Below, piece after piece: positions 23,182 to 30,899 of a stretch of 32,543 nucleotides of DNA. Source of the stretch: Halobacteriales archaeon QS_4_66_20 (GTDB taxonomy: Archaea > Halobacteriota > Halobacteria > Halobacteriales > Haloarculaceae); assembly GCA_003021015.1 (NCBI GenBank), contig PXRK01000048.1, positions 1-32,543 on the forward strand, in the 5' to 3' direction. A model generated the notes under the pieces. The model searched no databases. It was given only the letters and a program-made list of their open reading frames with translations, and was not told the origin of the DNA. The translations under genes were made by a program, and so were the position numbers. Position 1 is the first letter of the stretch. Each line of letters opens with the position of its first letter.

Positions 23182-25221
23182 TTACTCCTCGTCGTCACGG
23201 AGTTCCATCCGGGCGACGATCTCGTAGCCGTCCTCGCCCGTACGGATACCCTCCAGCAGCGCGAACGCGTCGCCCGGCGAGAGGAAGTGGCGGGTGACTG
23301 CGCGACCCAGCGGGGTCGGTTCGAGTCCGTCGATAAAGTCGTACTCCAGGAGTTTGCCGAGGGCGTACTTCGTCGGCAGTTCGCCGACCATGCCCTCGTT
23401 GAGGCGCTTGGCGTGCTTGCCGGCGACAGTCACGTTCGCCAGGGTCTCCTCGACGGCTGCCGGGCCGTCGTAGCGGGTCTGGACCGGCTCCATCTCCCCT
23501 TTGAGGAGTTTGAACGCCACCTCGTCCTCGGTCATCTCCTGGCTGCGGTGGTAGACGCCGTCGGGTTCGACCAGGAGGTAGACGGTCCCCTGGTCGTGGT
23601 AGTCCGGCCGGCCGGCACGGCCCAGCATCTGGTGGAACTCCTGGACGGAGAGCCACTCGATCCCCATCGCCAGCGAGTCGAAGATCACCTGCGAGGCGGG
23701 GAAGTCGACGCCCGCCGCCAGGGCTGCCGTCGTGACGACGGCGGCGAGGTCCTGGTCGGCGAACTGCTGCTCGACGCGCTGGCGGCGGTTGTTGTCCAGC
23801 CCGGCGTGGTACGGCGCCGAGGAGTACTGCAGTTGTCGGGAGATGCTGTGACAGCGCCGCCGGGAGTTGGTGAAGATGATCGTCTGCCCGCGGTACCCCT
23901 TGCTGGATTTGGCGTCGAACGCCCGCCGGACGAGTTTGTCCTCGATGTCGACTTTCTCGCGGCCGTCGACGAACGTGACGTGGCGCTCGATGGGGACCGG
24001 TCGCTCCTCGAACTCGATCAGCGTCGCACCGAGCGCACGCGCGAGACGTTCGGGGTTGCCGACGGTCGCCGAGAGGGAAATCCACTGGGTGTCGCCGCGG
24101 GCCTTCTCGGTGCAGTAGTACCGGAGCCGGGAGATCAGCCCGTCGAGGCGGTGGCCGCGCTCGCCCTCGCCCAGCGTGTGGACCTCGTCGATGACAACAG
24201 TCCCGACCTTCCCGAGGTTCTTGCCCGTCCGCAGAGCGTGGTCGATTCCCTCGTAGGTGCCGACGATCACGTCCGCCTCGGGGTCGAACCGGCCGCCGGA
24301 GTCGTTGATGCGGCTGGCGCCGACCCGGAGGGTGACGTCGACGACGTCGCCGTAGCGGTCCTGGAACTCGTGGTACTTCTGGTTGGCGAGCGCCACCAGC
24401 GGGACCAGAAACAGCATCTTCCCCTCGCCGTTGAGCGCGCGGTCGAGGCCGGCCATCTCGCCGATCAGCGTCTTTCCGGTGGCGGTGGCGCTGACGACGA
24501 GCTGGTCGCTGCCCTCCAGAGCGCCGTTCTCGACGGCGAGGCTCTGGACCGGCAGGAGGGTGTCGAACCGGTCCTCGACCGTGGACTGGATGCCGGGGTG
24601 CATCGACAGCGAGTCGACTGGGACCGGATCGACCTCCTCGACGGTCGGGCTGATCTCGTCGAACTTCGTCAGCTCCGGGTCGAGTTCGCCCTGCAGGAGG
24701 TTCGTGATCCGGTCGAGGTCCTGCACGTCCAGCAACAGCGCCTCGAGCCGGTCGCGCGCGGTGCCCGAGATGTCTCCGTGGAAGGCGAGTTCCGTATCGA
24801 GCTGTTCGCGCGCACAGTCGGGGCAGACGTGTTCGTCGTCAGTTGCGATCGCCGTCTCGGACGTGATCGGGGAGTAGCGGCCGGCGGACGCACAGAGGCG
24901 ACAGGTCCGGACGACTTTGGCATCGAGCTGGTAGCCGTCGAGCATCGCCCGGAGGCGTTCGCGACCCCCCCGCGAGGTCTGCTCGGAGATGCGGATCCGG
25001 TTGGCACGGCGGGCGAGTTCGACGAACTCGTCGGGGCTGCGCAGCTGTTCGGAAGCGCCGTCGGCCACCCGCAAGCGGGCTGGCCGTGGCCCCGCCTCCG
25101 TCTCCTTGAGTTCGATACGCCCGTGGAAGACGCGCTCGCCGTCGCGTGTCACCGCGACGCGGAACTCGTCGTTCTCCTCGTGGAGAAACAGCGTATCGAC
25201 GCGTTGTACCTGCCGTGACAC
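23182..25221 (-). CDS. Zinc-finger Ski2-like DEAD/DEAH helicase
   Basis: This 679-residue SF2 helicase has motif I ATATGKT, motif II DEVH (VVIDEVHTLG), motif III SAT, motif V near VTTAALAAGVDFP and motif VI QMLGRAGRPD, the last two in Ski2-like form. The N-terminal 220 residues precede the helicase core and carry two CxxC pairs (about Cys107/110 and 133/136) that likely bind zinc. The C-terminal third holds the usual winged-helix region. The start is set at the GTG at 25221: a strong TATA box (TTTTTAAA, minus strand, about 25247-25254) is 28 nt upstream, fitting a leaderless mRNA; GTG at 25230 is an alternative. A role in RNA or DNA remodelling follows from the family; the substrate is unknown. 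Confidence 0.9.
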   Translation of the reverse strand: MSRQVQRVDTLFLHEENDEFRVAVTRDGERVFHGRIELKETEAGPRPARLRVADGASEQLRSPDEFVELARRANRIRISEQTSRGGRERLRAMLDGYQLDAKVVRTCRLCASAGRYSPITSETAIATDDEHVCPDCAREQLDTELAFHGDISGTARDRLEALLLDVQDLDRITNLLQGELDPELTKFDEISPTVEEVDPVPVDSLSMHPGIQSTVEDRFDTLLPVQSLAVENGALEGSDQLVVSATATGKTLIGEMAGLDRALNGEGKMLFLVPLVALANQKYHEFQDRYGDVVDVTLRVGASRINDSGGRFDPEADVIVGTYEGIDHALRTGKNLGKVGTVVIDEVHTLGEGERGHRLDGLISRLRYYCTEKARGDTQWISLSATVGNPERLARALGATLIEFEERPVPIERHVTFVDGREKVDIEDKLVRRAFDAKSSKGYRGQTIIFTNSRRRCHSISRQLQYSSAPYHAGLDNNRRQRVEQQFADQDLAAVVTTAALAAGVDFPASQVIFDSLAMGIEWLSVQEFHQMLGRAGRPDYHDQGTVYLLVEPDGVYHRSQEMTEDEVAFKLLKGEMEPVQTRYDGPAAVEETLANVTVAGKHAKRLNEGMVGELPTKYALGKLLEYDFIDGLEPTPLGRAVTRHFLSPGDAFALLEGIRTGEDGYEIVARMELRDDEE

Positions 25222-25244
25222 GGGAGACACTACGTCGTCGCGGC

Positions 25245-25255
25245 AATTTAAAAAC
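25245..25255 (-). promoter_or_regulatory. TATA element of the helicase gene
   Basis: The minus strand reads GTTTTTAAATT, an AT-rich island in very G+C-rich surroundings, 28 nt before the GTG at 25221. It argues against starts at or above 25230. Confidence 0.6.
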
Positions 25256-25303
25256 ACCCTTCTCGACCGGCGGCTTCTGTCCTGGTGACCGTCGACTGCC
25301 CGA

Positions 25304-25675
25304 TCAGACGACAGACTCGGTCGGCGAGTCGGCCGCCTCGAGGCACTGCTCGCCCCACTGGGTCAGTTCCCTGATTACCGGTTCGAGGCGCTCGCCGTGG
25401 TTAGTCAGCCTGTATTCCACTTTCACCGGGCGGTCGTCCGCAACCGTCCGGTCGACCAGGCCCTTCTCCTCTAAGTCCTCCAGGCTCTCGGAGAGCACCT
25501 TTCCCGACACCGTGTGCATCCTGTTTTCGAGTTCGCTGAACCGGAGGGGCTGCTCCTCCAGCAGGTGGTAGACGATCACGGGATGCCACTTGCGCCCGAG
25601 CACCGCTGCCGCGGCTTCCATCGGGCACCAGTGGTCGTCCGTACACCAGGTCGGAAGTGGGTTCTGATCGGTCAT
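25304..25675 (-). CDS. HxlR-family winged-helix regulator
   Basis: This 123-residue regulator has the HxlR signature: WCPMEAAAAVLGRKWHPVIVYHLLEE (about 16-41), FSELENRMHTVSGKVLSESLEDLEEKGLVDR as recognition region, and a basic wing ending VKVEYRLTNHGERL. Three cysteines/histidines near the N-terminus (Cys11, His15, Cys17) could make it redox or metal sensitive, as in some HxlR proteins. A perfect palindrome over its TATA region suggests autoregulation. Targets beyond itself are not visible; the nearest other gene on the same strand is the ParB-like one upstream. Confidence 0.92.
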   Translation of the reverse strand: MTDQNPLPTWCTDDHWCPMEAAAAVLGRKWHPVIVYHLLEEQPLRFSELENRMHTVSGKVLSESLEDLEEKGLVDRTVADDRPVKVEYRLTNHGERLEPVIRELTQWGEQCLEAADSPTESVV

Positions 25676-25700
25676 CGTCTCGTACCCAAGCGACCTGAAG

Positions 25701-25713
25701 GTAAGTCACTTAC
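25701..25713. promoter_or_regulatory. Palindromic operator upstream of the HxlR gene
   Basis: GTAAGTCACTTAC is a 13-bp perfect palindrome (odd centre) about 26-38 nt before the HxlR ATG, on the expected TATA position. Winged-helix dimers of this family bind such sites; the autoregulatory reading is inference. The remaining gap to 25799 holds no gene I can support. Confidence 0.55.
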
Positions 25714-25799
25714 GCTCCGTAACTTGACGGCACCTATGTCACCTGGGAGTGTGAACTGACAGTGCAGCGCGAGGCGGACGGCTCCTACTTCCTGTGGGA

Positions 25800-26237
25800 T
25801 CACTTCTGGGACCCGTTCCGGCCCGATGTCGACCGGTCGGTGACGGACCCGTCGGCACCGACCGCCGCGCGGTCACACCGGTCGATCCACTGCTCCTGGT
25901 ACGTGTCGGGTTCGAGAAGTCGGCCTCTGAAGTCGGCCACGGTCGTTACTCCGGCCTCCTCACACCATTCCATACACTGCAGGTACAGCTCGAAGTCGTA
26001 CTCCTCGCGGACCTCCCCGTCCCGCCGGATCCGCAGCGTGTCTTCGCCCGCCAGATAGGCCGCGAACGCGCGAGTGTGTCCGTCCGAGAGGTACCACGAC
26101 CCGTCGTGTTCGAACGCCGGCAGCGGCTCGTACTCAACGGTGTCGACGTCGAACCACTCCAGTACCCCGGCCAGTTTTTCCCGCGAGATGTAGAGCTGGG
26201 TCGGCCGCACGTCGCTGATCGGCAGTTCGTGCGACAT
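25800..26237 (-). CDS. ParB/sulfiredoxin-like domain protein
   Basis: This 145-residue protein has WYLSDGHTRAFAAYLAG (about 48-64), which matches the core DGHxR motif of the ParB/sulfiredoxin fold. The upstream strands (RPTQLYISREKLAGVLEWF) fit the same domain. No helix-turn-helix follows, so it is not a partition ParB. Small stand-alone members may be CTP-binding or act as nucleases or kinases. The C-terminal tail is polar and probably disordered. A TATA element is about 30 nt before the ATG. Function unknown. Confidence 0.7.
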   Translation of the reverse strand: MSHELPISDVRPTQLYISREKLAGVLEWFDVDTVEYEPLPAFEHDGSWYLSDGHTRAFAAYLAGEDTLRIRRDGEVREEYDFELYLQCMEWCEEAGVTTVADFRGRLLEPDTYQEQWIDRCDRAAVGADGSVTDRSTSGRNGSQK

Positions 26238-26262
26238 CGTAGCACCACCTGTGTTCCCCCGG

Positions 26263-26274
26263 AGTATTTATTTA
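26263..26274 (-). promoter_or_regulatory. TATA region of the ParB-like gene
   Basis: The minus strand reads CTAAATAAATAC here, about 27-36 nt before the ATG at 26237. No gene is seen between this site and the tRNA gene at 26414. Confidence 0.5.
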
Positions 26275-26413
26275 GTGGGTGTTCGCCGCGTCGAGGAACC
26301 TACGAACAGATCGAAGCTAGATCCGAGAACCACGGATCGACGAGCGACGAGCGGGAGGATCGTACAAGCTAAGTACGCCGGGACGACGAGAGAACAGTGC
26401 GGGCACGCAGTGC

Positions 26414-26497
26414 GCGAGGGTAGCCAAGCCTGGAAACGGCGGCGGACTCAAGATCCGCTCCCGTAGGGGTCCATGCGTTCAAATCGCATCCCTCGCA
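26414..26497 (+). tRNA. tRNA-Leu (anticodon CAA)
   Basis: The 84-nt sequence folds as a type II tRNA. The acceptor stem pairs GCGAGGG with CCCTCGC, the discriminator is A, and the D arm contains TGGAAA. The anticodon stem GCGGA/TCCGC closes the loop CTCAAGA, giving anticodon CAA. A long variable arm (CTCCCGTAGGGGT) and a T arm ATGCG-TTCAAAT-CGCAT follow. The long variable arm and CAA anticodon identify tRNA-Leu reading UUG. No intron is present, and CCA is not encoded. An A/T-rich stretch near 26365-26377 (AGCTAAGTAC) may be its box A. Confidence 0.93.
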
Positions 26498-26533
26498 CTG
26501 CACGGCCCACGCGGGCCCTCGCACGTGCGGGAA

Positions 26534-26655
26534 GACCCGCGAGGTCGACCGAACGGGAGACCTCGTTGCGAGCGGGGAGCGCGGTGCGCGACCCGCGAGG
26601 TCGACCGAATGGGAGACCTCGTTGCGAGCGGGGAGCGCAGTGCGCGACCCGCGAG
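26534..26655. repeat. 56-bp tandem repeat downstream of the tRNA gene
   Basis: Two full units (26534-26589 and 26590-26645) begin GACCCGCGAGGTCGACCGAA and differ at only a few positions; a third begins at 26646 and stops after about 10 bases. Each unit contains an internal hairpin from CGAGGTC and GACCTCG. The array is bracketed by GGGAAGAC on the left and GTCTTCCC on the right, so the whole block is also a larger inverted structure. No gene lies between the tRNA and 26711. Confidence 0.8.
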
Positions 26656-26711
26656 CGGAGCGGTCTTCCCTCGCAACATTCTGATGGGAATCGACGATCG
26701 GCATCGCCGGG

Positions 26712-27737
26712 CTAGCTCCGCGTCGACAACGCGGGCGTCGACCGTTCGGAGACGGCGATGGTCGCCAGATAGATGGCGATAGCGGCGACGACGATCGAAC
26801 TGCCGGCCGGCAGCCCCTGGCCGATCGCGACGGCGAACCCGAAGACGACGGAGAGTTCGCCGAAGATGACCGAGAGGTACAGCGTCTCCCGGAAGCTGCG
26901 GGCGATCTGCGTGGCCGCCGCGACGGGCACCACCAGCATCGCGGCGACCAGGATCACGCCCATGATCTGCATCGAACCGACGACCACGACGGCGGTAATG
27001 ACCACGAGCAGGGTGTTGTAGGCGTCGACGTCGAGGCGCGCGACGCGAGCGGCCTGTTCGTCGAAGGTGATAAACAGGAACTGCTTGTAGTTGATCGCCA
27101 CGACGGCGACGACGAAGAGGTTGAGTGCAGCCATCAGCCGGGCGCCCTCCGGCGGGATCGTCGAGACGTTGCCCCAGAGGTACTGCTCGATGTCGATCGC
27201 GATCGACATCCGGTCGCGGCCCCAGGAGATCAGCAGCGTGCCGACCGCGAAACTCCCGCTGAGGACGATCGCGATCGGGACGTCGCCGTAGGTGCGACTC
27301 CGCTCGGTCAGCCACTGGACGCCCAGGGCACCGAGGATGCCGACCACCAGGGCAACCCACAGCGGCGACCCGCCGAGCCCGGTCGCCGCGATGACGATGA
27401 ACCCGACGACGACCCCCGCGAACGCCGTGTGGGCCAGGGTTTCGCCGATGAGGGCCATCTCGCGGTGGACGATGTACACCCCGACGAGCGGCGCGACGAC
27501 GCCGACGAACACGCCGGTCGCGATCTGTTGCCACATGAACGACCGCGCGAAAACGCGCGTACCCAGGTAGTGGTCCATCCACGACCCGGCGATCAGAAAC
27601 TCGTCGTAGAACCAGCCCGTGATAGGATAGGCTCGCAGCCAGTGGGAGACGACAAAGGCGAGCATCAAGCCAGCCAGCAGCCCGGTGAGGACGAGCCCCA
27701 CGCGTTCGGCCTGCCGCCTGCGGTCGATCCGTCTCAT
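26712..27737 (-). CDS. znuB: Zinc/manganese ABC permease
   Basis: This 341-residue permease of the ZnuB/MntB class has about eight membrane helices and the family segments FMWQQIATGVFVGVVAPLVG, REMALIGETLAHTAFAGV and MQIMGVILVAAMLVVPVAAA. The N-terminal 60 residues (one extra helix and a loop) precede the usual core. Its ATG is 2 bp after the stop of the ATPase gene, so it is the last gene of the metal uptake operon. Zn versus Mn cannot be told from the permease. Confidence 0.92.
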   Translation of the reverse strand: MRRIDRRRQAERVGLVLTGLLAGLMLAFVVSHWLRAYPITGWFYDEFLIAGSWMDHYLGTRVFARSFMWQQIATGVFVGVVAPLVGVYIVHREMALIGETLAHTAFAGVVVGFIVIAATGLGGSPLWVALVVGILGALGVQWLTERSRTYGDVPIAIVLSGSFAVGTLLISWGRDRMSIAIDIEQYLWGNVSTIPPEGARLMAALNLFVVAVVAINYKQFLFITFDEQAARVARLDVDAYNTLLVVITAVVVVGSMQIMGVILVAAMLVVPVAAATQIARSFRETLYLSVIFGELSVVFGFAVAIGQGLPAGSSIVVAAIAIYLATIAVSERSTPALSTRS

Positions 27738-27739
27738 CC

Positions 27740-28480
27740 TCAGTGGCTGTGGTGGAGCACCCGCGAACTCGACCCGTAGGCGGCGTCGAAGGCGTCGCTC
27801 TCGACGAAGGAGTCGGTGTCGCCGTGGTGGTACAGCTCCGTGTTGAGACAGGCGATGCGCTCGGCTCGCTCGGTGACGACGCCGATGTCGTGTTCGATCA
27901 GGATGATCGTGATCCCGTCGGCGTTCAGCGAGTCGAGCAGTTCGTAGAAGGCGTCCCGCGATTCGGCGTCGACGCCGACGGTCGGCTCGTCCAGCGCGAG
28001 CAGGTCCGCCTCCGAGGCGAGCGCCCGGGCGATGTACGCGCGCTGGCGCTGCCCGCCCGAGAGCTGCGAGAGCTGTCTGTCGGCCAGATCCGTGATTCCA
28101 ACCGTCTCCAGGGCCTCGTCGACGCTCGTCTCGTCCTCGGCCCCGATCCGGCCGTGGCCGACGTGCGGAAACCGCCCCATACGGACGCTTTCGCGGACCG
28201 TCACCGGCATCGTCTCGCCCCGGTTCGTCGCGTGCTGTGAGACGTAGCCGATCCGCTCGCCGTCGTTGAACGTGTCGACGGGTTCGCCGAACAGCTCGAT
28301 GCTGCCGCTGTCGGGCGTATGGAGGCCCAGCATGAGGTGCAACAGCGTCGTCTTGCCGGAGCCGTTCGGCCCGACCAGTCCCAGGAACTCCCCCGCCTCG
28401 ACGGTCAGCGTGATCCCCCGGACCGCCGCAGTGTCGCCGTACGAGAACGTCACGTCCTCCATCTCGACGACAGCTGTCAC
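27740..28480 (-). CDS. znuC: Zinc/manganese ABC ATPase
   Basis: From a GTG at 28480 this gives 246 residues: Walker A GPNGSGKT (37-44), signature LSGGQRQRAYIARAL, Walker B DLLALDEPTVGVD and the switch His in ILIEHDIG. A longer GTG start at 28582 would add 34 polar residues (HQRARKQAVEDQNNDD and so on) with no match to the family, but it cannot be excluded. The C-terminal tail ends RVLHHSH, a possible metal-binding end seen in some ZnuC proteins. It is encoded between the binding protein and permease genes. Confidence 0.9.
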   Translation of the reverse strand: MTAVVEMEDVTFSYGDTAAVRGITLTVEAGEFLGLVGPNGSGKTTLLHLMLGLHTPDSGSIELFGEPVDTFNDGERIGYVSQHATNRGETMPVTVRESVRMGRFPHVGHGRIGAEDETSVDEALETVGITDLADRQLSQLSGGQRQRAYIARALASEADLLALDEPTVGVDAESRDAFYELLDSLNADGITIILIEHDIGVVTERAERIACLNTELYHHGDTDSFVESDAFDAAYGSSSRVLHHSH

Positions 28481-28648
28481 TGCTTGGGCCCCCCGTGTGC
28501 TGTCGGCTCGTTCGTTGCGGCGAAGTCCAGTGTCATCGTTGTTCTGATCCTCGACTGCCTGCTTGCGTGCTCGCTGGTGCACTGTTGACGGTCATCGCTG
28601 TTGTGTGTTTTGATGCACGCGGTGTCGGTGATCTCCCTGCAGCTTCGG

Positions 28649-29755
28649 TCATTCAGCGTCGAGGGCTGCCCGCAGCGACGGGAGGTTCAGCTCGGTCATC
28701 TGTTCGATCCAGCCCCAGCCCTCGTCGTTCCACTCGGCGGTCGTCCCGTCGCCGGAACTCAGCGGCCGCGCCTCCGAGGCGTCCGTACTGTCGAGAATCC
28801 GCTGTGCGAGCGGTGGCGGACCCCCACTGTCGGTTTCGAGCGGATCGTAGAGGATCGTGTCGATATCGTTGTCCTCGACGAGGTCGATCGTCTCCGCGAT
28901 GTCGTCCGGGCTCGGCTCCGCGGACGGCGAAACACCCTGCGGGCTGTGAAGCTCGAACCCGTAGCGGTCCTCCACGTACCGGAACGAATCGTGTCCGGCG
29001 AAGATCCCGACATCGACCCGTGCCGCGTCACTCAGCTCCCGGAGCTGCTGGTCGACATCGTCGAGCCGGTCGACGTAGGCCGACGCATTCTCGCGGTACT
29101 GGTCGGCGTTGTCCGGGTCGAGTTCGGCAAGTTGGTCACCCAACACCTCGACCATCTCCCCCGCGAGGATGGGATCGATCCAGACGTGGGGATCCTGGAA
29201 CTCGTCTCCCGGGCCGTCATCGTCCTCCTGGTGATCGTGATCGTCGCCCTCCTCGTGATTCTTTTCGTCGCCGTGATCGTCGCCCTCCTCGTGATTCTTT
29301 TCGTCGTCGTGATCGTCGCCCTCCTCGTGATTCTCTTCGTCGTTGTGATCGTGGTCTTCCCACGCGAGCCGGTCGCTCGGATCGACCGCTTCCAGGAGGT
29401 CGATCGGCGTGACGCCGTCTTCCTCCTTTAGCTGTGCTGCGATGTCCTGGGCCCAGGAGAACTCGGGCGTGTCCAGGTAGACGAAGACGTCCGACTCCGC
29501 GACGTCCAGCACGAGGTCGCTCGGGGGGTTCCACCCGTGGCCGGCCTCGCCGACGGCGAGGACGTTCTCGATGTCCATGCCGTCACCGGCGACTGTTTCC
29601 GTCCAGTCATAGAGCACGAAGAACGCGGCGTAGCCCGAGGACAACCCGCCGTTCCCCGATTCTCCACCCTCTCCCGGCTCGCTCAAACAGCCGGCAACAG
29701 CCGTAGCGAATCCCACCCCGCCCGCCCCCAGCAGCCGCCGCCGTGTCAGGTCCAT
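28649..29755 (-). CDS. znuA: Zinc-binding lipoprotein of ABC uptake system
   Basis: This 368-residue Tat-exported lipoprotein has RRR at 5-7 and the lipobox AVAGC with Cys23. Likely metal ligands are in GHGWNPPSD, DPHVWIDP, AGHDSFRY and YDPLETD, the H-H-H-D/E set of ZnuA/TroA proteins. Between the first two lies a His/Asp/Glu loop (about 131-175) of 12-residue repeats (EGDDHDDEKNHE-type), typical of zinc-specific members, which use it to capture Zn. It is the first gene of the operon. An AT-rich promoter (29776-29818) precedes it. The role is firm; zinc is favoured over manganese because of the His loop. Confidence 0.92.
   Translation of the reverse strand: MDLTRRRLLGAGGVGFATAVAGCLSEPGEGGESGNGGLSSGYAAFFVLYDWTETVAGDGMDIENVLAVGEAGHGWNPPSDLVLDVAESDVFVYLDTPEFSWAQDIAAQLKEEDGVTPIDLLEAVDPSDRLAWEDHDHNDEENHEEGDDHDDEKNHEEGDDHGDEKNHEEGDDHDHQEDDDGPGDEFQDPHVWIDPILAGEMVEVLGDQLAELDPDNADQYRENASAYVDRLDDVDQQLRELSDAARVDVGIFAGHDSFRYVEDRYGFELHSPQGVSPSAEPSPDDIAETIDLVEDNDIDTILYDPLETDSGGPPPLAQRILDSTDASEARPLSSGDGTTAEWNDEGWGWIEQMTELNLPSLRAALDAE
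29237..29344. repeat. 36-bp coding tandem repeat, three copies
   Basis: Units start at 29237, 29273 and 29309, each beginning GTGATCGTCGCCCTCCTCGT. The copies are nearly identical DNA and encode the His-rich 12-residue repeat of the zinc-binding protein, implying recent expansion. Confidence 0.85.
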
Positions 29756-29775
29756 ACTCTCTCATCGTTCAGGGA

Positions 29776-29818
29776 GCGACATAAATCTTATTATTTAAAT
29801 ACTGAATTTTAATAACTT
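29776..29818 (-). promoter_or_regulatory. AT-rich promoter and candidate operator of the zinc operon
   Basis: A TATA-like TTTATG (minus strand, near 29780-29785) lies about 27 nt before the znuA ATG. Next to it, TTATTA and TAATAA form an inverted repeat around a 16-base AT-rich centre (about 29788-29815). A metal-responsive repressor site is plausible, but no known consensus is recognised. The rest of the gap to 29968 holds no gene. Confidence 0.4.
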
Positions 29819-29968
29819 GTAGCAGAATGTCTCTCTCGTTTAGTAAAATCCGGTTCGAGGTCGCTTCGACCAGCGTTCAGTGGTCCCTGCAGGGCGCGGG
29901 GCGTCGAGCGGTCACGCCCGATCTGTGCTTTCGCAGTGCCTTTGGGTGCGGGGGCGTGACCTGACAGT

Positions 29969-30802
29969 ATGAGTGAGGCAACGCTACGGGCGGCCATGGC
30001 AGAGCGTGCGGCGCGCGCAGGCGGCGTCGTAGCACGGGAGACCTTTCGTGGAGACGTCGCGGTCGAAACCAAGGCGAACAAAAACGACCTCGTCACCGAG
30101 GCCGACCGGGACGCCCAGCGGCAGGTGATCGCGACGATCCGCCAGGAGTTCCCGAATGCGGACTTCGTCTGCGAGGAGGATTCCCGGCCATTGGGCACGG
30201 ACACGACGTCGGTCGACCTCCTCGATGCGGTTCCCGAGACCGGCGACGCCTGGATCGTCGACCCCGTCGACGGGACTGACAACTACGTCCGCGGGATCCG
30301 CTTGTGGGCGACGAGCATCGCGACCGTCTCGGCCGGCGAGGCAGTGGCAGCCGCAACGTTCCTCCCCGCCGAGGGCGACATCTACACCGCCGGTCCGGAG
30401 AGCGTCTCGCGCAACGACGAGTCGATGACCGTCAGCGAGCGGGGGGACCCGGAGACGTTCGCGGCCGCGCTGATCGGCTGGTGGGCCGGCATGGAGGGTG
30501 GCGAGTACGCGTCGCTGTTCGAGGCTGTAGCGGACCGCTTCGGCGACCTCCGCAGACTGGGATCGATGCAGGGGACCCTCGCCCTGGTCGCCTCGGGGGG
30601 TCTGGAGGCCGCGTTCATGCCGAAGACGCCCCACCCGTGGGACGCCATCGCCGGCGTGTACCTCGTCCGGCGCGCCGGCGGCACGGTCACCGACGTCCAC
30701 GGCAACCCCTGGTCGAACGGGGACGACGGACTCGTGGCCTCCAACGGGGAGGCCCACGACGCGGTTCTCGATGCCGTCCGGGACGGCCTCGACCTGGATT
30801 GA
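29969..30802 (+). CDS. Inositol monophosphatase family phosphatase
   Basis: This 277-residue sugar phosphatase has the metal sites of the IMPase/FBPase/CysQ family: DLVTEADRDAQ (about 40-50), EE (near 69), the hallmark WIVDPVDGTDNYVRG (about 94-108), and PHPWDAIAGVYLVRRAGG (near 222-239). These bind Mg for hydrolysis of inositol, fructose-1,6-bis- or adenosine 3',5'-phosphates; which substrate applies is not determined. Length is typical. A weak TATA match and little else precede it; expression is probably independent of the divergent zinc operon. Confidence 0.92.
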   Translation: MSEATLRAAMAERAARAGGVVARETFRGDVAVETKANKNDLVTEADRDAQRQVIATIRQEFPNADFVCEEDSRPLGTDTTSVDLLDAVPETGDAWIVDPVDGTDNYVRGIRLWATSIATVSAGEAVAAATFLPAEGDIYTAGPESVSRNDESMTVSERGDPETFAAALIGWWAGMEGGEYASLFEAVADRFGDLRRLGSMQGTLALVASGGLEAAFMPKTPHPWDAIAGVYLVRRAGGTVTDVHGNPWSNGDDGLVASNGEAHDAVLDAVRDGLDLD

Positions 30803-30899
30803 CGGCTGTTCTGTCCGTCGAGTACCCGCACGCGCACTATTGTGCGCCGGTTGCACGAGACCGGAAATCTCAACACTGCCGGTGCCCCTGCGGTGCAAT

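Noticed and set aside
23287..25218. Long plus-strand frame opposite the helicase gene
   Set aside because: It mirrors the helicase codons, has no recognisable domain, and lacks its own promoter.
25762..25870. Possible short plus-strand gene remnant (opening MQREADGSYFLWDHFWDPF)
   Set aside because: It runs into the antisense of the ParB-like gene, loses coding character, and has no promoter.
26534..26655. CRISPR array
   Set aside because: The repeats are contiguous 56-bp units without unique spacers and no cas genes are nearby.
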